Shown here piece by piece: positions 1 through 7,703 of a stretch of DNA of 32,089 bases. The notes under the pieces are model-generated. The model saw nothing but the letters and a program-made list of their open reading frames with translations. It was not told the DNA's origin and made no database searches. The stretch is taken from positions 1 through 32,089 of the forward strand of contig JAKFCU010000054.1 of NCBI GenBank assembly GCA_036676475.1, read 5' to 3'. Source of the stretch: LC029 sp036676475. Lineage in GTDB: Bacteria > Bacillota > Bacilli > Aneurinibacillales > RAOX-1. The translations under genes were made by a program, and so were the position numbers. Within the stretch, counting starts at the first letter, position 1, and every line of letters begins with the position of its first letter.

Positions 1-232
1 GCAAAAAAATTATCACTATCAGTTCCTACTTATATCTTCCTCCTAAATTTCCGTACAGCTTCTCCTATATACTACCATAATTATACAAATCATAGGATAA
101 TGAGTTGTTGCACATTACTGCCCGTTACTTCAATAACTTGTTTATAAAGATATACCTTTAAGAACTTCTTTAAATGAATTAATTCTGCGTTTATAAAGAT
201 GGGGATATTAATTTAGAAACATCCTTTAAGTA

Positions 233-364
233 ATGACCACCTTTTTGGACAGCTTCATTGGAATACTGGCCCGTGAGATTTTAGTGCAACAACTACGGAT
301 TAATCGAACCCAAAATGTTGTTGTAAAAGAGATCTTATATGTGGTCATAAAGAAAAGAGTATGA
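233..364 (+). CDS. possible 43-residue small ORF
   Basis: This ATG-started frame of 43 codons begins MTTFLDSFIGILAREIL and ends IKKRV just where a terminator hairpin begins. The composition is protein-like (amphipathic, basic end), but I recognise no family and see no clear Shine-Dalgarno sequence. It may be the remnant of a longer gene. The rest of positions 1-495 is AT-rich and shows nothing else I can support. Confidence 0.2.
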   Translation: MTTFLDSFIGILAREILVQQLRINRTQNVVVKEILYVVIKKRV

Positions 365-394
365 GTTATAATCACGGCTTTACTCATACTCTTT
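354..394 (-). terminator. rho-independent terminator after the YmaF-like gene
   Basis: The arms AAAGAGTATGAGT and ACTCATACTCTTT pair perfectly around a 15-base loop. Read on the minus strand the hairpin is followed by TTTTCTTT, so it should end the YmaF-like transcript. It also lies at the end of the small plus-strand frame and could serve both directions. Confidence 0.6.
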
Positions 395-495
395 AATGTT
401 TGTTATACATTTCATGTTTGTTCCGATAAGAACTACAACGAGCTACAACTTAGGTGTATTTAATAAAATGGGATAGTTAAGGTCAATCATTCTGG

Positions 496-1038
496 CTATT
501 TTATCCTTTTGACTTTTTCAACGATTAATTTATGAACTAATAAGCCCCGAATTAAAATTGGAACGGTTGTACGGCCACTAATAATGTGAGTATGCCCGTC
601 AGCTAATCGAGTAACGACTCTAAATCTATGAAAATGGCTAGCACCTTGACCGTTAATTGCTGGTCCAGTTGTACCTGAATAGGAATGTCTATGTCCCTCA
701 GTAGTGTTTGTTATCCCTTGAAAGGTGTGACGATGAGTACCTACCTCAGGGATGAGGAGGTCTGTTATATTGCTAAATAAGTGCCGATGACCATCATTAA
801 GTGATGTTGTTCCCTGCATCCGATGTTGTATACGACTAAAACTTTGAGATGTACGTACTTTCTTTCTTTTTGACAAAGAAGTAAACCACCTTTCAACTAG
901 TCTTCTACAATAGATGCTGGTACGGAAGAAAGGGAAAGGTACAAATGCCGTAGTTATTTTAACTAATTTTTTGTTTGATTGGACCCTTGCTTCAAGAAAA
1001 TTTTCAGAATATTCACGTAGACCAATCAGGTTGTTCAC
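496..1038 (-). CDS. YmaF family histidine-rich repeat protein
   Basis: The C-terminal ~110 residues hold repeated His-x-His units spaced by about 20-25 residues: GHRHLF, THRHTFQG, GHRHSYSG, SHFHRF and GHTHIISG, each followed by a short Gly/Thr segment. This is the pattern of the YmaF family of Bacillales. No enzymatic role is known to me; such histidine pairs could bind metal. The first ~70 residues are basic and unlike the family. The annotated start is a GTG whose upstream AGAGG lies too close, so the true start could be internal, for example at the Met before QGTTSLNDGH (residue ~74). A terminator lies 100 bases downstream. Neighbours give no functional hint. Confidence 0.7.
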   Translation of the reverse strand: MNNLIGLREYSENFLEARVQSNKKLVKITTAFVPFPFFRTSIYCRRLVERWFTSLSKRKKVRTSQSFSRIQHRMQGTTSLNDGHRHLFSNITDLLIPEVGTHRHTFQGITNTTEGHRHSYSGTTGPAINGQGASHFHRFRVVTRLADGHTHIISGRTTVPILIRGLLVHKLIVEKVKRIK

Positions 1039-1079
1039 CTCTATAATTAATTAACCGCCCAGAAAGGAGGCACAAATCG

Positions 1080-1187
1080 ATGGAACTTCTTATCCATTTT
1101 TCGTCCTGTGGGCAGACCGGAATCATATCGACCGGATCGTACGTAGTCTTTCCTGGATTTAATGAAATAGGAAAGGTGGGATCATAG
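1080..1187 (+). CDS. possible 35-residue ORF with strong ribosome binding site
   Basis: An excellent AAAGGAGG lies 9 bases before this ATG. The frame gives MELLIHFSSCGQTGIISTGS and ends after EIGKVGS. I do not recognise it. It is probably the surviving 5' end of a lost gene, because a good translation start leads into so short a product. A hairpin with CCCCA(T/C)CT arms follows at about 1248-1271. Confidence 0.25.
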   Translation: MELLIHFSSCGQTGIISTGSYVVFPGFNEIGKVGS

Positions 1188-1285
1188 TCAGAAAGCTTAC
1201 TTCTTGCCTATCGGATCTTTAAATAGAATACGTAAAGCATGCGAAAGTCCCCATCTAATTGTTAGGTGGGGTGCAATTTCGATAA

Positions 1286-1387
1286 TTATATGGTCCACTC
1301 ATCGTGGATAATTCCTACCAAGTACCACTGTCCGCCTTCTTCCTCCAGCACAATGCGCAGACTCTTCTGGTCAGGCTTAGCGATCAT
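1286..1387 (-). pseudogene. C-terminal remnant of an unidentified protein
   Basis: This 33-codon frame reads MIAKPDQKSLRIVLEEEGG and ends QWYLVGIIHDEWTI. The last part looks like the final beta strands of a small secreted or lipoprotein domain ('...WYLVGIIHDEWTI'), but I cannot name the family. There is no ribosome binding site, and the frame sits directly behind the LCP terminator. The rest of the gene appears to have been deleted. Confidence 0.35.
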
Positions 1388-1390
1388 AGA

Positions 1391-1430
1391 AAAACAAAGG
1401 AAAGAACACTATTTGTTCTTCCCTTTGTTT
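1391..1430 (-). terminator. terminator of the LCP gene
   Basis: The arms AAACAAAGGGAAGAACA and TGTTCTTTCCTTTGTTTTT (minus strand) form a long stem around the LCP stop codon region and end in a T-run. The terminator overlaps the last codons of the LCP C-terminal half. Confidence 0.6.
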
Positions 1431-1843
1431 AAAATGAATTTCAGCTCATCATGCACTAGAGACAGATCCCCCTCCGGTATCACCGTCTGCAGACGATCGC
1501 TGTCCAAATAAACATGAGGGGTTTCGATACTTTTCAATTGATTCGGGTCGATAAATTTCAAGCTCCATAGCAAATTTTTGATTTGATCCTTTGTCAAATC
1601 GGTTTGGATATGCTCAGCCATGGTATCCATCAGATCAAGAATTCTTGTAGCCCCTTTCCAGCCCGATAATTTTTGGGCGATCACTTTCATCGCTTCTTGT
1701 TGTCTTCGGTTCCTGTCAAAATCGCTGGAGTAATAGTCAATTCCCCTATCGTCATGGCGGTGGCGGATCCAATCCAATGCATGCTTTCCATCCAATTGCT
1801 GTATGCCGGCATGCAGATTGATATGCGTATTATCTGTCGGATC
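1409..1843 (-). pseudogene. LCP (LytR-CpsA-Psr) family protein, 3' part cut off by an insertion
   Basis: This is the C-terminal half of an LCP-family enzyme, which attaches teichoic acids or other glycopolymers to peptidoglycan outside the membrane. The frame is open from DPTDNTHINLHAG through the conserved LDGKHALDWIRHRHDD and the family arginines of FDRNRRQQ, to NKGKNK. The N-terminal half is at 3775-4443. Joining ...LVYD to DPTDN... across the tnpB element restores one continuous protein of about 370 residues with no missing residue, so this is an insertional disruption. The gene should be inactive unless the element excises. It lies downstream of a SleB-like hydrolase in the same orientation. 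Confidence 0.9.
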
Positions 1844-2036
1844 ATTCTGAACCTCTCCTCAATGAATTGAGGAGGTTCTATTCTAAGCCTCTTTCTTCGA
1901 TCCTCTCGCACTCTGCTTTCATGAGTGGTACAACGGATCGACTCTAAGATGGGTTTGAATAGAATTTCATGAGCAAGACCTCCGTTGAGATCATTAGCGC
2001 TCTGTACGCTCGGTTCAAAACGTATGGTAATACACT
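1844..2036 (-). ncRNA. predicted omega RNA region and right end of the tnpB element
   Basis: About 190 bases separate the tnpB stop from the element end. In IS605-family elements this stretch encodes the 3' part of the guide (omega) RNA, whose scaffold ends at the right end and whose guide is the flanking host sequence. Here the terminal hairpin lies at 1849-1878. The predicted guide would begin at 1843 on the minus strand with GATCCGACAGATAATACG, which is LCP coding sequence. The small overlapping frame here is probably not a gene. The assignment follows from family knowledge and position, not from an RNA match. Confidence 0.55.
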
Positions 2037-3626
2037 TCATCGAATCCCTATATTTTTCAATGCACGGGTGGGGTTTTGCCTCACTCGTTGTATTTCACGG
2101 TCGTGATGATGAACAAAATTAGAGAACCTTTCGAGACATCGCTCCCGATGAATACTTACAAGATCCTCTTTTACATTCCATATAAGGAATGCGCTATACA
2201 GGTCGCGCTGTATCCTTTTTGTTTCTCCTTCATGCACAAACTCTTTCCAACGATCCTTCAGTTCACTCTTTTCATAATCTCCTGTTACGTGATTGTATTG
2301 ACTTGCTTTCACTGCATGGGTCCCTATCTCCTGTAGGGTAAATCCTTCTTGTTTCAGTTTTTGTTTTAATAAGGTGACGAAACTAGCAGGTGCTTTATTG
2401 GCTATGCTTTTTCCGAACCGCTTTTTCTTTTTGAATTTCCCCGTCTTTTCATCCTTTTTCGTCTCTTTCGCTCGACGTTGAAGAGATTTAAAATTCATGC
2501 TCTCGATTTTTATGTTGCATCCATTTGCCATCAGTTCACGAATCAGGTTGTAGTGATCTTGTTTGCGAATTGCCACTTGCTTTCGATAGAGTTCTTTCCA
2601 TTGCATCAAAGTTTTGATGTAATTACGGCTTTGAAACCAAGGGTCACGATTCCCTTTTTTGATTTGTCCATCTTCATCGTACTTGTGTGGGTTGTTCGCT
2701 CGCCTTTGTCGATCCAATCTTCTTAGAAGAATCCGCTTTTTTCTCTCTAAAAGATCTATGTGTGAGGCCAATTCTTCGATACATACCCGGTCTTCTGTGC
2801 AAGCAGCAACAGTCTGCGTACCAATATCCAATCCTTGTTCTTTGTTATTAATTTGGTGCTTGAACAACCCTGTCTTGGGGTCAATTTTCTTGGGAGGAGT
2901 CCCTTCAAACACTAATTGGACGAAATAGCGAACTTGCCCTCGTATGTATCGCCTTTTAACTCGACAGTATTTAATCCGATTCATACCTAATGCCATTTGA
3001 GCATACAAATCCTGCTTCTTGATCATAACAGGGATTTTAAGGTCGTTCCAGATGAGAAAACCTTCGCGATATTTGATCCCAGAAAGATTTGATTTTCCTT
3101 CCAACGTTTCTAATTGACCGTATTTTTTGAAGTGCAATCCCTTTCCGTTGCCGTATAAGAATTTTTCCATTGATGCCCATGCACGGGAGGCGATTTTTTG
3201 CCCCACATCAGAAGGGATGGAGGGGAATTTTCCGTTCCTTCCGCACATCTCCTTTACATAGTCATGCATGGAGTATTCCTCTAATCCAAATTGCCGATGG
3301 AGATTATTTTTCACCTTCCAAAGAGGCTTCCTCGCTTCATCTAGAAAAACTTCATTCTTGGTCCCCATTTTCTTGTTTAGGTGTTTTTGTTTTTCCTCTG
3401 CTCGATAAGTGCTTCGGATTTGTTTCATAATACATTGATATTCTTTAGATTGAATCATAAGGTGAACCCGCCTTTGTAACTCACCTAAGCAAGCGTTGAA
3501 TATTTTCCGGCTTACTTCAAATCCTTTTTCTAATCTATCGAATTGAAATTTCTCTACATGAAGGGAAAATTCCACAATAAAAGATGGGGTCTTTTCCTTT
3601 TTCTTTGTTTTACCCATTTTTCCCAC
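2037..3626 (-). CDS. tnpB: TnpB RNA-guided nuclease (IS605/IS1341 family)
   Basis: At 529 residues this is longer than the usual ~400. The RuvC-like catalytic positions are visible: GLDIGTQTVAAC (Asp, residue ~270), IKIESMNF (Glu, ~375) and RIQRDLYSAFLIW (Asp, ~484). Between the last two, the usual zinc ribbon with two CxxC pairs is missing; instead the segment reads KASQYNHVTGDYEKSELKDRW, so this belongs to a TnpB subgroup without the zinc-binding cysteines. The start is an ATG behind AAAAGGAGGTGG. The N-terminal ~230 residues are lysine-rich (REC/WED-like region of the family). Known TnpB proteins cut DNA matching the element's flank and so retain the element at its site. With the catalytic triad present, an active nuclease is more likely than a TldR-type repressor. 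Confidence 0.9.
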   Translation of the reverse strand: MGKMGKTKKKEKTPSFIVEFSLHVEKFQFDRLEKGFEVSRKIFNACLGELQRRVHLMIQSKEYQCIMKQIRSTYRAEEKQKHLNKKMGTKNEVFLDEARKPLWKVKNNLHRQFGLEEYSMHDYVKEMCGRNGKFPSIPSDVGQKIASRAWASMEKFLYGNGKGLHFKKYGQLETLEGKSNLSGIKYREGFLIWNDLKIPVMIKKQDLYAQMALGMNRIKYCRVKRRYIRGQVRYFVQLVFEGTPPKKIDPKTGLFKHQINNKEQGLDIGTQTVAACTEDRVCIEELASHIDLLERKKRILLRRLDRQRRANNPHKYDEDGQIKKGNRDPWFQSRNYIKTLMQWKELYRKQVAIRKQDHYNLIRELMANGCNIKIESMNFKSLQRRAKETKKDEKTGKFKKKKRFGKSIANKAPASFVTLLKQKLKQEGFTLQEIGTHAVKASQYNHVTGDYEKSELKDRWKEFVHEGETKRIQRDLYSAFLIWNVKEDLVSIHRERCLERFSNFVHHHDREIQRVRQNPTRALKNIGIR

Positions 3627-3684
3627 CTCCTTTTAACCTGATTAGGTACATCATACCAAATGTGTGTTCGGGTGAAAAGGGAGT

Positions 3685-3774
3685 CTTTGCATCGGACAAT
3701 TAAACGGGGTGAACCCGTCCTTGTCCGAAGTTGCTTTCATCCCGTCACTGAATTAACGGGCGTTCCCGCAACTT
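3685..3774 (-). repeat. left-end hairpins of the tnpB element
   Basis: Two imperfect stem-loops stand side by side. The outer one has arms AAGTTGC/GCAACTT with an inner CCCGT...ACGGG stem. The inner one has arms CGGACAA/TTGTCCG with an inner ACGGG/CCCGT stem. They abut the LCP junction at 3774/3775 and fit the subterminal hairpins recognised by IS605-type TnpA. Confidence 0.6.
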
Positions 3775-4443
3775 ATCGTAAACTAAATCTCTTTCCACCT
3801 GGACGGTGATTCCGCCTACTTCATCTACAATCTCCACAAAACTATTGAAATCCACTACTATGTAATGATCAATGGGGATATTGAAAAGGCGGCTAACCGT
3901 TTTTTTCGCCAAGCCGGGACCGTCCGTATCGGGAACGTGACCTGTTCTATCCGCTTCTCTTCTTAATTGATCTCCCGCATTATATACGCTGTTTAATTTA
4001 AGCTTCCGTCCGACTTCAGGTACCATGACTTTGGTATCCCGAGGAATCGAAACCATCGAGACTTCTTTTTCTGCAGGATCTATGGCAGCGACCATCATGA
4101 CATCGGTAAGATTCGTTCCAGTCTCCGGGCGAGAGTCCCTCCCCATAATCAGAACCGAAATGGCTTTGGTCTCTTCCGGCTGGTCCATAGCTTGTTTTGA
4201 TAGCTCTGAGGAAGAAGGCGTTTTTTCCGTTGGATCATTGGACTCCCAAAAGATATGATCTAATGCTTTTTCAAACCGCCAAGCCGCATATCCTAGCGTA
4301 CTGCTCCCAACGATGATGGAAATGAGGATAAAATTAAAAATGACCTGTGGGATTCTCTTGTTTCTCCTTCTCTTTTGTATCCTTCTTCTTCCGCCTCTTG
4401 CTTCTATAGACGACTGTTCTATATTATTCGATAGCAAATCCAC
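3775..4443 (-). pseudogene. LCP family protein, 5' part cut off by an insertion
   Basis: This is the N-terminal half of the LCP enzyme. It has a basic cytoplasmic tail (RRRIQKRRRNKR), one membrane segment at about residues 32-52 (VIFNFILISIIVGSSTLGYA) and the LCP catalytic region with the conserved IMGRDSRP, NLTDVMMV, SIPRDT and KLNSVYNAG motifs, then FNSFVEIVDEVGGI. The frame ends a few codons inside the tnpB element. The start is GTG behind AAAGGA. It follows the SleB-like gene by 36 bases, so the two were probably one operon. The C-terminal half is at 1409-1843. Confidence 0.9.
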
Positions 4444-4479
4444 TCTAGAGAAATTCCTTTCCTATATTTATACCGAAGC

Positions 4480-5331
4480 TTATTTCGCAAAAACATGGTT
4501 TCCAATAGTGGTCGTTACTGTTCTTGAGCGAATCCATTCACTCGTTGATTTATCAGGATTATAAAATAGCGTAGCTCCCCCACTAGGGTCATTCCCCTTT
4601 AAGGCCTCTTGTACAGCCTTGATCGTATCCGGACTTGGTGTTACGCGGTAAATGAGTTTGCTCGAAACAGGCGAAAATTGGTAATGGTCAACACCGTTCT
4701 TATTTGTAACCTGGAAAATAACATCCTTAATAGTTTTAGGCCAACCCGGACTTTTTACCCGATTCAGTACAGTGGACGCTACCGCTACTTTTCCCTCATG
4801 GCTTTCACCCCCTGCTTCCGCTTCGGTTATTTGATAAAGCCAGTATAAATCCGTGTCTTCTTTCGTATTGGATGATCTTGATGAATTTGTTGGATATTGT
4901 ATGGACACTTGCGAAGTCTTCGGATTATAGGATACTTTCATGCCTAGTTTCTGGACTGCATAACGAAGCGGGATATAGGTTTTGCCATTTTGATTGACCG
5001 TCGGTACAGCAAGATAGTCCCGCTGCCATTTCCCCGTTTCCTTGACAAAAAAATCGGCAACCCTTTTTCCCGATGGGAGAGAAAGCAGCATCCCATTTCG
5101 CTTCAAAACAACTGATTTAGACTGATTATTCCAGTTTACTGCTGCGCCGGCATGTTCAAAAAACTTGGAATGTACCATGGTACGGCCTTTTTGGATAAAA
5201 CTCGCTGTTTTTACTGGGGTTCCATTTATCATAATGGTAGATTGAGCCAAATTGGCAGCATGGGTCCTATCTGGAACAAAAAAGATGGAGAGTACAAAGG
5301 ATAGTAAGAGGAAAGTAAATTTTTTTATCAT
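4480..5331 (-). CDS. SleB-like cell wall hydrolase with stalk (copper amine oxidase N-like) domain
   Basis: The 283-residue secreted protein has a signal peptide (FTFLLLSFVLSIFFV...THA, residues ~1-25). A stalk domain of the copper-amine-oxidase-N type follows (residues ~30-145, with TYIPLRYAVQKLGMKVSYN), then a short Ser/Asn linker. The C-terminal hydrolase_2 (SleB) domain spans ~162-283, with the catalytic glutamate in TEAEAGGES and the typical VASTVLNRV and ATLFYNP motifs. SleB-type enzymes are lytic transglycosylases cleaving spore cortex or cell wall peptidoglycan. The usual peptidoglycan-binding module is replaced by the stalk domain. An ATG start follows AAAGGAG. It precedes the interrupted LCP gene in the same direction. 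Confidence 0.88.
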   Translation of the reverse strand: MIKKFTFLLLSFVLSIFFVPDRTHAANLAQSTIMINGTPVKTASFIQKGRTMVHSKFFEHAGAAVNWNNQSKSVVLKRNGMLLSLPSGKRVADFFVKETGKWQRDYLAVPTVNQNGKTYIPLRYAVQKLGMKVSYNPKTSQVSIQYPTNSSRSSNTKEDTDLYWLYQITEAEAGGESHEGKVAVASTVLNRVKSPGWPKTIKDVIFQVTNKNGVDHYQFSPVSSKLIYRVTPSPDTIKAVQEALKGNDPSGGATLFYNPDKSTSEWIRSRTVTTTIGNHVFAK

Positions 5332-5720
5332 GATGGACTCCTTTCGTTCCTTTTTAAAAATTCATCTTCATGCAAACTGCACTATGTATAGGTCTATGGA
5401 AGATACGAGTATCTTCAGACATCCTCCCTATCTCTAGCAATGAATTAGTGGAAATACATTTTTCATAAATGCCTCCGTTTTACATTTATTTTTTAGCGAA
5501 ATTTGGAAACTGATGAGTGTATATCCTGAAAACTCCTTCATCTTATCAAAGAATTATGACCATTTTATTACCATTTAGTTAAAAAATTTAACCTTGTCTA
5601 TTGCGAAAAGAGGATATCATATACCGATGGAAGAAAAGTAGACTTCATGAAGTTCATGGAGGTTTTACCCTAGGGAAGTGGATATTCTTCGTTAAGTAAT
5701 TTACTCCATCCCTATCCATA

Positions 5721-5749
5721 GCGGCGGCACCATGCCACCGCCATTTTTT
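5721..5749 (+). terminator. orphan rho-independent terminator
   Basis: GCGGCGGC and GCCACCGCC form a GC-rich stem around ACCAT, followed by ATTTTTTC on the plus strand. No plus-strand gene precedes it. Confidence 0.6.
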
Positions 5750-5782
5750 CGTATGGTTAGCCGCCCCTTCCATACAAAAACA

Positions 5783-5826
5783 AAATGCGTTGGCGAGAAA
5801 TTTTCTATCTTCTCTACCAACGCATT
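5783..5826 (-). terminator. terminator of the MOSC gene
   Basis: AATGCGTTGG and CCAACGCATT enclose a 23-base loop. On the minus strand the stem is followed by TTGTTTTTG. It lies 57 bases past the MOSC stop codon. Confidence 0.7.
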
Positions 5827-5883
5827 AAATATACGATCATTCACTTATTCGATCAGTTCCAATGAACATGTATGGGGTTTAAG

Positions 5884-6609
5884 TTAATCTGCTAAATATA
5901 CATTGTCACCAACACTGACTTCACCTGTCTTTTTAACCGATGCATAGATCCCGAAATTTGAATTCATCTCCTCTTTTAATTTCGAAAACAAGGAAGCATC
6001 CTTTTCAAGTGTATCAGGATCAATGGTAATCATGGGACAACGTTCACATGCAATATCCACTTGTAATTCAGCACTGCCCACTGTTAAACGCTTTCCAATC
6101 CAATCGTTTTCATTGAATGCGTCATCAGCTACTGATATAATGAAATTCGCTCTAAACCGACGCTTGTCCAATCCCTTCTCCCACATCGATTCCAGTTTGC
6201 GCAAGGTAGTATCTGTGATAATCAGAACACTAGCGGCATCAACAGCTAAAAGGTTTTCGGTACTGGGGTTGTAATCAATCATGGTTAGTTTCTTTTTCGA
6301 ATAGGTTTGAATTTCGGCTAATAGCTCTTCATTCCAACCAAAAACACGTCCGTCTGGGGATGTTACACTCAAGGCCGGAAAATTATCCTTGGAACCCTCA
6401 CCGATTAGCTTAGCCTCGTAACCTAGCATATTGGCATGATGTCTAGCTGTAAAATAGCGGTTCCATCCTTCTTGCGTTTCATCAATAAAGGCATAACAGC
6501 GGTCTCCATATAATCCATATGCCTCAATTTTGCTAGTTTCTAAACTCTCGCCCACAAACGACTTTACAGGATATCTGTTGATTTGAGTAATTTTACCAAC
6601 TAATGTCAA
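5884..6609 (-). CDS. MOSC domain protein (molybdenum cofactor sulfurase C-terminal family)
   Basis: The 241 residues split into the MOSC N-terminal beta-barrel (residues ~1-110, INRYPVKSFVGE...GLYGDRCYAFID) and the MOSC domain (~110-235). The conserved cysteine lies in ACERCPMITIDPDT, as in mARC/YiiM/YcbX-type proteins. Such proteins carry or handle molybdenum cofactor and take part in N-hydroxylated compound reduction or sulfur transfer. No molybdenum cofactor genes are nearby. The start is a TTG behind AAGGGGAG. It is a single gene with its own terminator. Confidence 0.88.
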   Translation of the reverse strand: MTLVGKITQINRYPVKSFVGESLETSKIEAYGLYGDRCYAFIDETQEGWNRYFTARHHANMLGYEAKLIGEGSKDNFPALSVTSPDGRVFGWNEELLAEIQTYSKKKLTMIDYNPSTENLLAVDAASVLIITDTTLRKLESMWEKGLDKRRFRANFIISVADDAFNENDWIGKRLTVGSAELQVDIACERCPMITIDPDTLEKDASLFSKLKEEMNSNFGIYASVKKTGEVSVGDNVYLAD

Positions 6610-6858
6610 AGTAACTCCCCTTTTCCAAAATAGTAGTAATTAGTATATGTAAGCAGTTACCTGATAAATTATAATTCATATTCCTCTTCTTGCACATAGA
6701 AAATCCAATAAAAACTCTGATAAATCAACCAAATCCACTATCGATCCCATTACACCGAAAAAGTTATGATGTCAACCCAAATATTGATACAATATAAACT
6801 TAATATTGTCATGAAAATTTTTGGTTGTGGGCTGACTTCTAGAAAAAAGGAGTATTTA

Positions 6859-7176
6859 CATGTTGGAATTGTTGATTACGATGGTAGAACGGCTTGGAAT
6901 CATTGTAACCATTGCCTTTATTTTAACCAGGTCAAATTCTTTCGAAACATGGTGTACCAGAACCAGTTAAATCATCGACAGCAATTGATCGCCATGGTCT
7001 TCTTTGGCTTCTTCGGTATCATGGGTACCTATACCGGTTTTAGCCTTAGTACCGAGAGCCTTCAATTCGACCGTTGGACTTCCCATCTTGCTGCTGATCA
7101 GGCCATCGCCACTTTTCGGGTAATCGGCGTGGTGTTAGGCGGTCTTCTTAGCGGTAATAAAGTGGGAATAGGAGCA
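6859..7176 (+). pseudogene. LytS-type sensor kinase, 5' remnant with frameshift
   Basis: The remnant starts at an ATG behind AAAAAAGGAG with MLELLITMVERLGIIVTIAF, the first membrane segment of the 5TM-5TMR_LYT sensor domain of LytS/YpdA kinases. A one-base loss near 6932 (AGGTC where AGGGTC would be in frame) shifts the frame, which continues as KFFRNMVYQNQLNHRQQLIA...GIMGTYTGFSL...VVLGGLLSG. It stops abruptly at GNKVGIGA, where a palindromic element half and tRNA-Arg sequence begin. The rest of the sensor, the GAF domain and the kinase are absent. Confidence 0.8.
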
Positions 7177-7218
7177 TTATCAAAATGGACCCGCAGGGTT
7201 GATGTCAAGGTACACCAA
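7177..7218 (-). repeat. half of the palindromic RNA-loop element
   Basis: These 42 bases are identical to the right half of the palindromic element inside the tRNA-Arg at 23353-23447. They begin near the palindrome centre (TTATCAAAATGG) and end in GGTACACCAA. The other half and the 3' end of the tRNA are gone, and lytS sequence is joined at the centre of the palindrome. This looks like a rearrangement that used the hairpin centre as a breakpoint. Confidence 0.85.
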
Positions 7219-7275
7219 CCCCCCGGCAAACCTGGTACCGAAAACTAGTGCTCTATCCAGCTGAGCTACGAGCGC
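7219..7275 (-). pseudogene. tRNA-Arg(UCG) 5' fragment
   Basis: The minus strand begins GCGCTCGTAGCTCAGCTGG and continues through an anticodon arm whose loop TTTCGGT gives anticodon UCG, to the T-arm GGGGGTT. It stops there, where the half palindromic element follows. The T-loop, 3' T-stem, 3' acceptor strand and CCA are missing. The anticodon stem also has an A-C mismatch, so it is a dead gene. It lies 22 bases downstream of rnpB copy 1, in the same arrangement as copy 2. Confidence 0.85.
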
Positions 7276-7297
7276 ATTTTGATACTAATTTATTGGC

Positions 7298-7703
7298 ACA
7301 TGAAATGGCTGTAAGCCAGGTTTTGTTCCTGTGTGCTCGTCACGCTGCCATGCTGGCACAACAGGTGTAGTCATATGACTATCGGTTATTCACCGATCCG
7401 TCCCTTTGGTTCAATTCCCGCAGGACGGTGCCCCTACCATAGTTTGGGTTGCTCGCTCGTGGGGTTTACCTCGTTCCACCTTTCCCGTTTCCAGGAAAGC
7501 TTCGTCACTGTGGCACTTTCAGGATATTCTCAGCATATCTCCCTAGAGACTTAGCATGATTTCACCGCCGTCAGTTGATACTAAGATCAACTGCCCACCT
7601 TTGTAGATGGCACGATCACTCCGGGCATCTCAGCACCGGGCGAGCCTGGACTTTCCTCAACTTATGCTTGTACATAAGCCGCGACTACTCACCATTTCAT
7701 GTT
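7298..7703 (-). ncRNA. rnpB: RNase P RNA, copy 1 (B type)
   Basis: This is the catalytic RNA of RNase P, which trims tRNA 5' ends. The minus strand shows the P1 stem (CATGAAATGG at the 5' end, CCATTTCATG at the 3' end), the universally conserved GAGGAAAGTCC, GAAAGTGCCACAG, GGTAAACCCC and GGAACAAAACCTGGCTTAC. At ~405 bases it matches the ~400 of Bacillus. The layout around AACCCAAACTATGGTAGGGG matches the B-type hairpin of B. subtilis. I see no insertion, so this copy looks functional. A second, divergent copy lies at 23528-24024. It is followed by the tRNA-Arg fragment. Confidence 0.95.

Larger units (their letters stand above)
1844..3774 (-). mobile_element. IS605/IS1341-type element carrying only tnpB
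   Basis: The boundaries are inferred from the split LCP reading frame: sequence resumes in frame on both sides, giving ~1.93 kb with no target duplication. The left end, upstream of tnpB, holds two imperfect hairpins. The right end holds the hairpin GAACCTCTCCTCAAT/ATTGAGGAGGTTC. Subterminal hairpins without inverted repeats or target duplication are typical of the HUH-transposed IS200/IS605 family. No tnpA (Y1 transposase) is present, so mobility would need a TnpA in trans. On the minus strand the flanking sequence is TTTACGAT before the left end and GATCCGACAG after the right end. Confidence 0.85.
5332..5883. other. intergenic region with two terminators
   Basis: No gene is visible. It is the upstream region of the SleB-like gene (minus) and the downstream region of the MOSC gene (minus). 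A plus-strand terminator at 5721-5749 has no obvious gene in front of it; a short frame MKFMEVLP near 5647 suggests a lost gene. Confidence 0.5.

Noticed and set aside
1687..2040. 117-residue frame downstream of tnpB overlapping its stop
   Set aside because: It lies in the element's right end and runs into LCP coding sequence in another frame. It is better explained as the omega RNA region.
2037..3626. TldR-type nuclease-dead TnpB repressor
   Set aside because: All three RuvC acidic positions can be found, and the gene lies in an element with recognisable ends.
6768..6845. Imperfect inverted repeat starting TGATGTCAACCC upstream of lytS, thought to be another palindromic element
   Set aside because: Only about ten bases resemble the element core, and the rest of the structure does not match.
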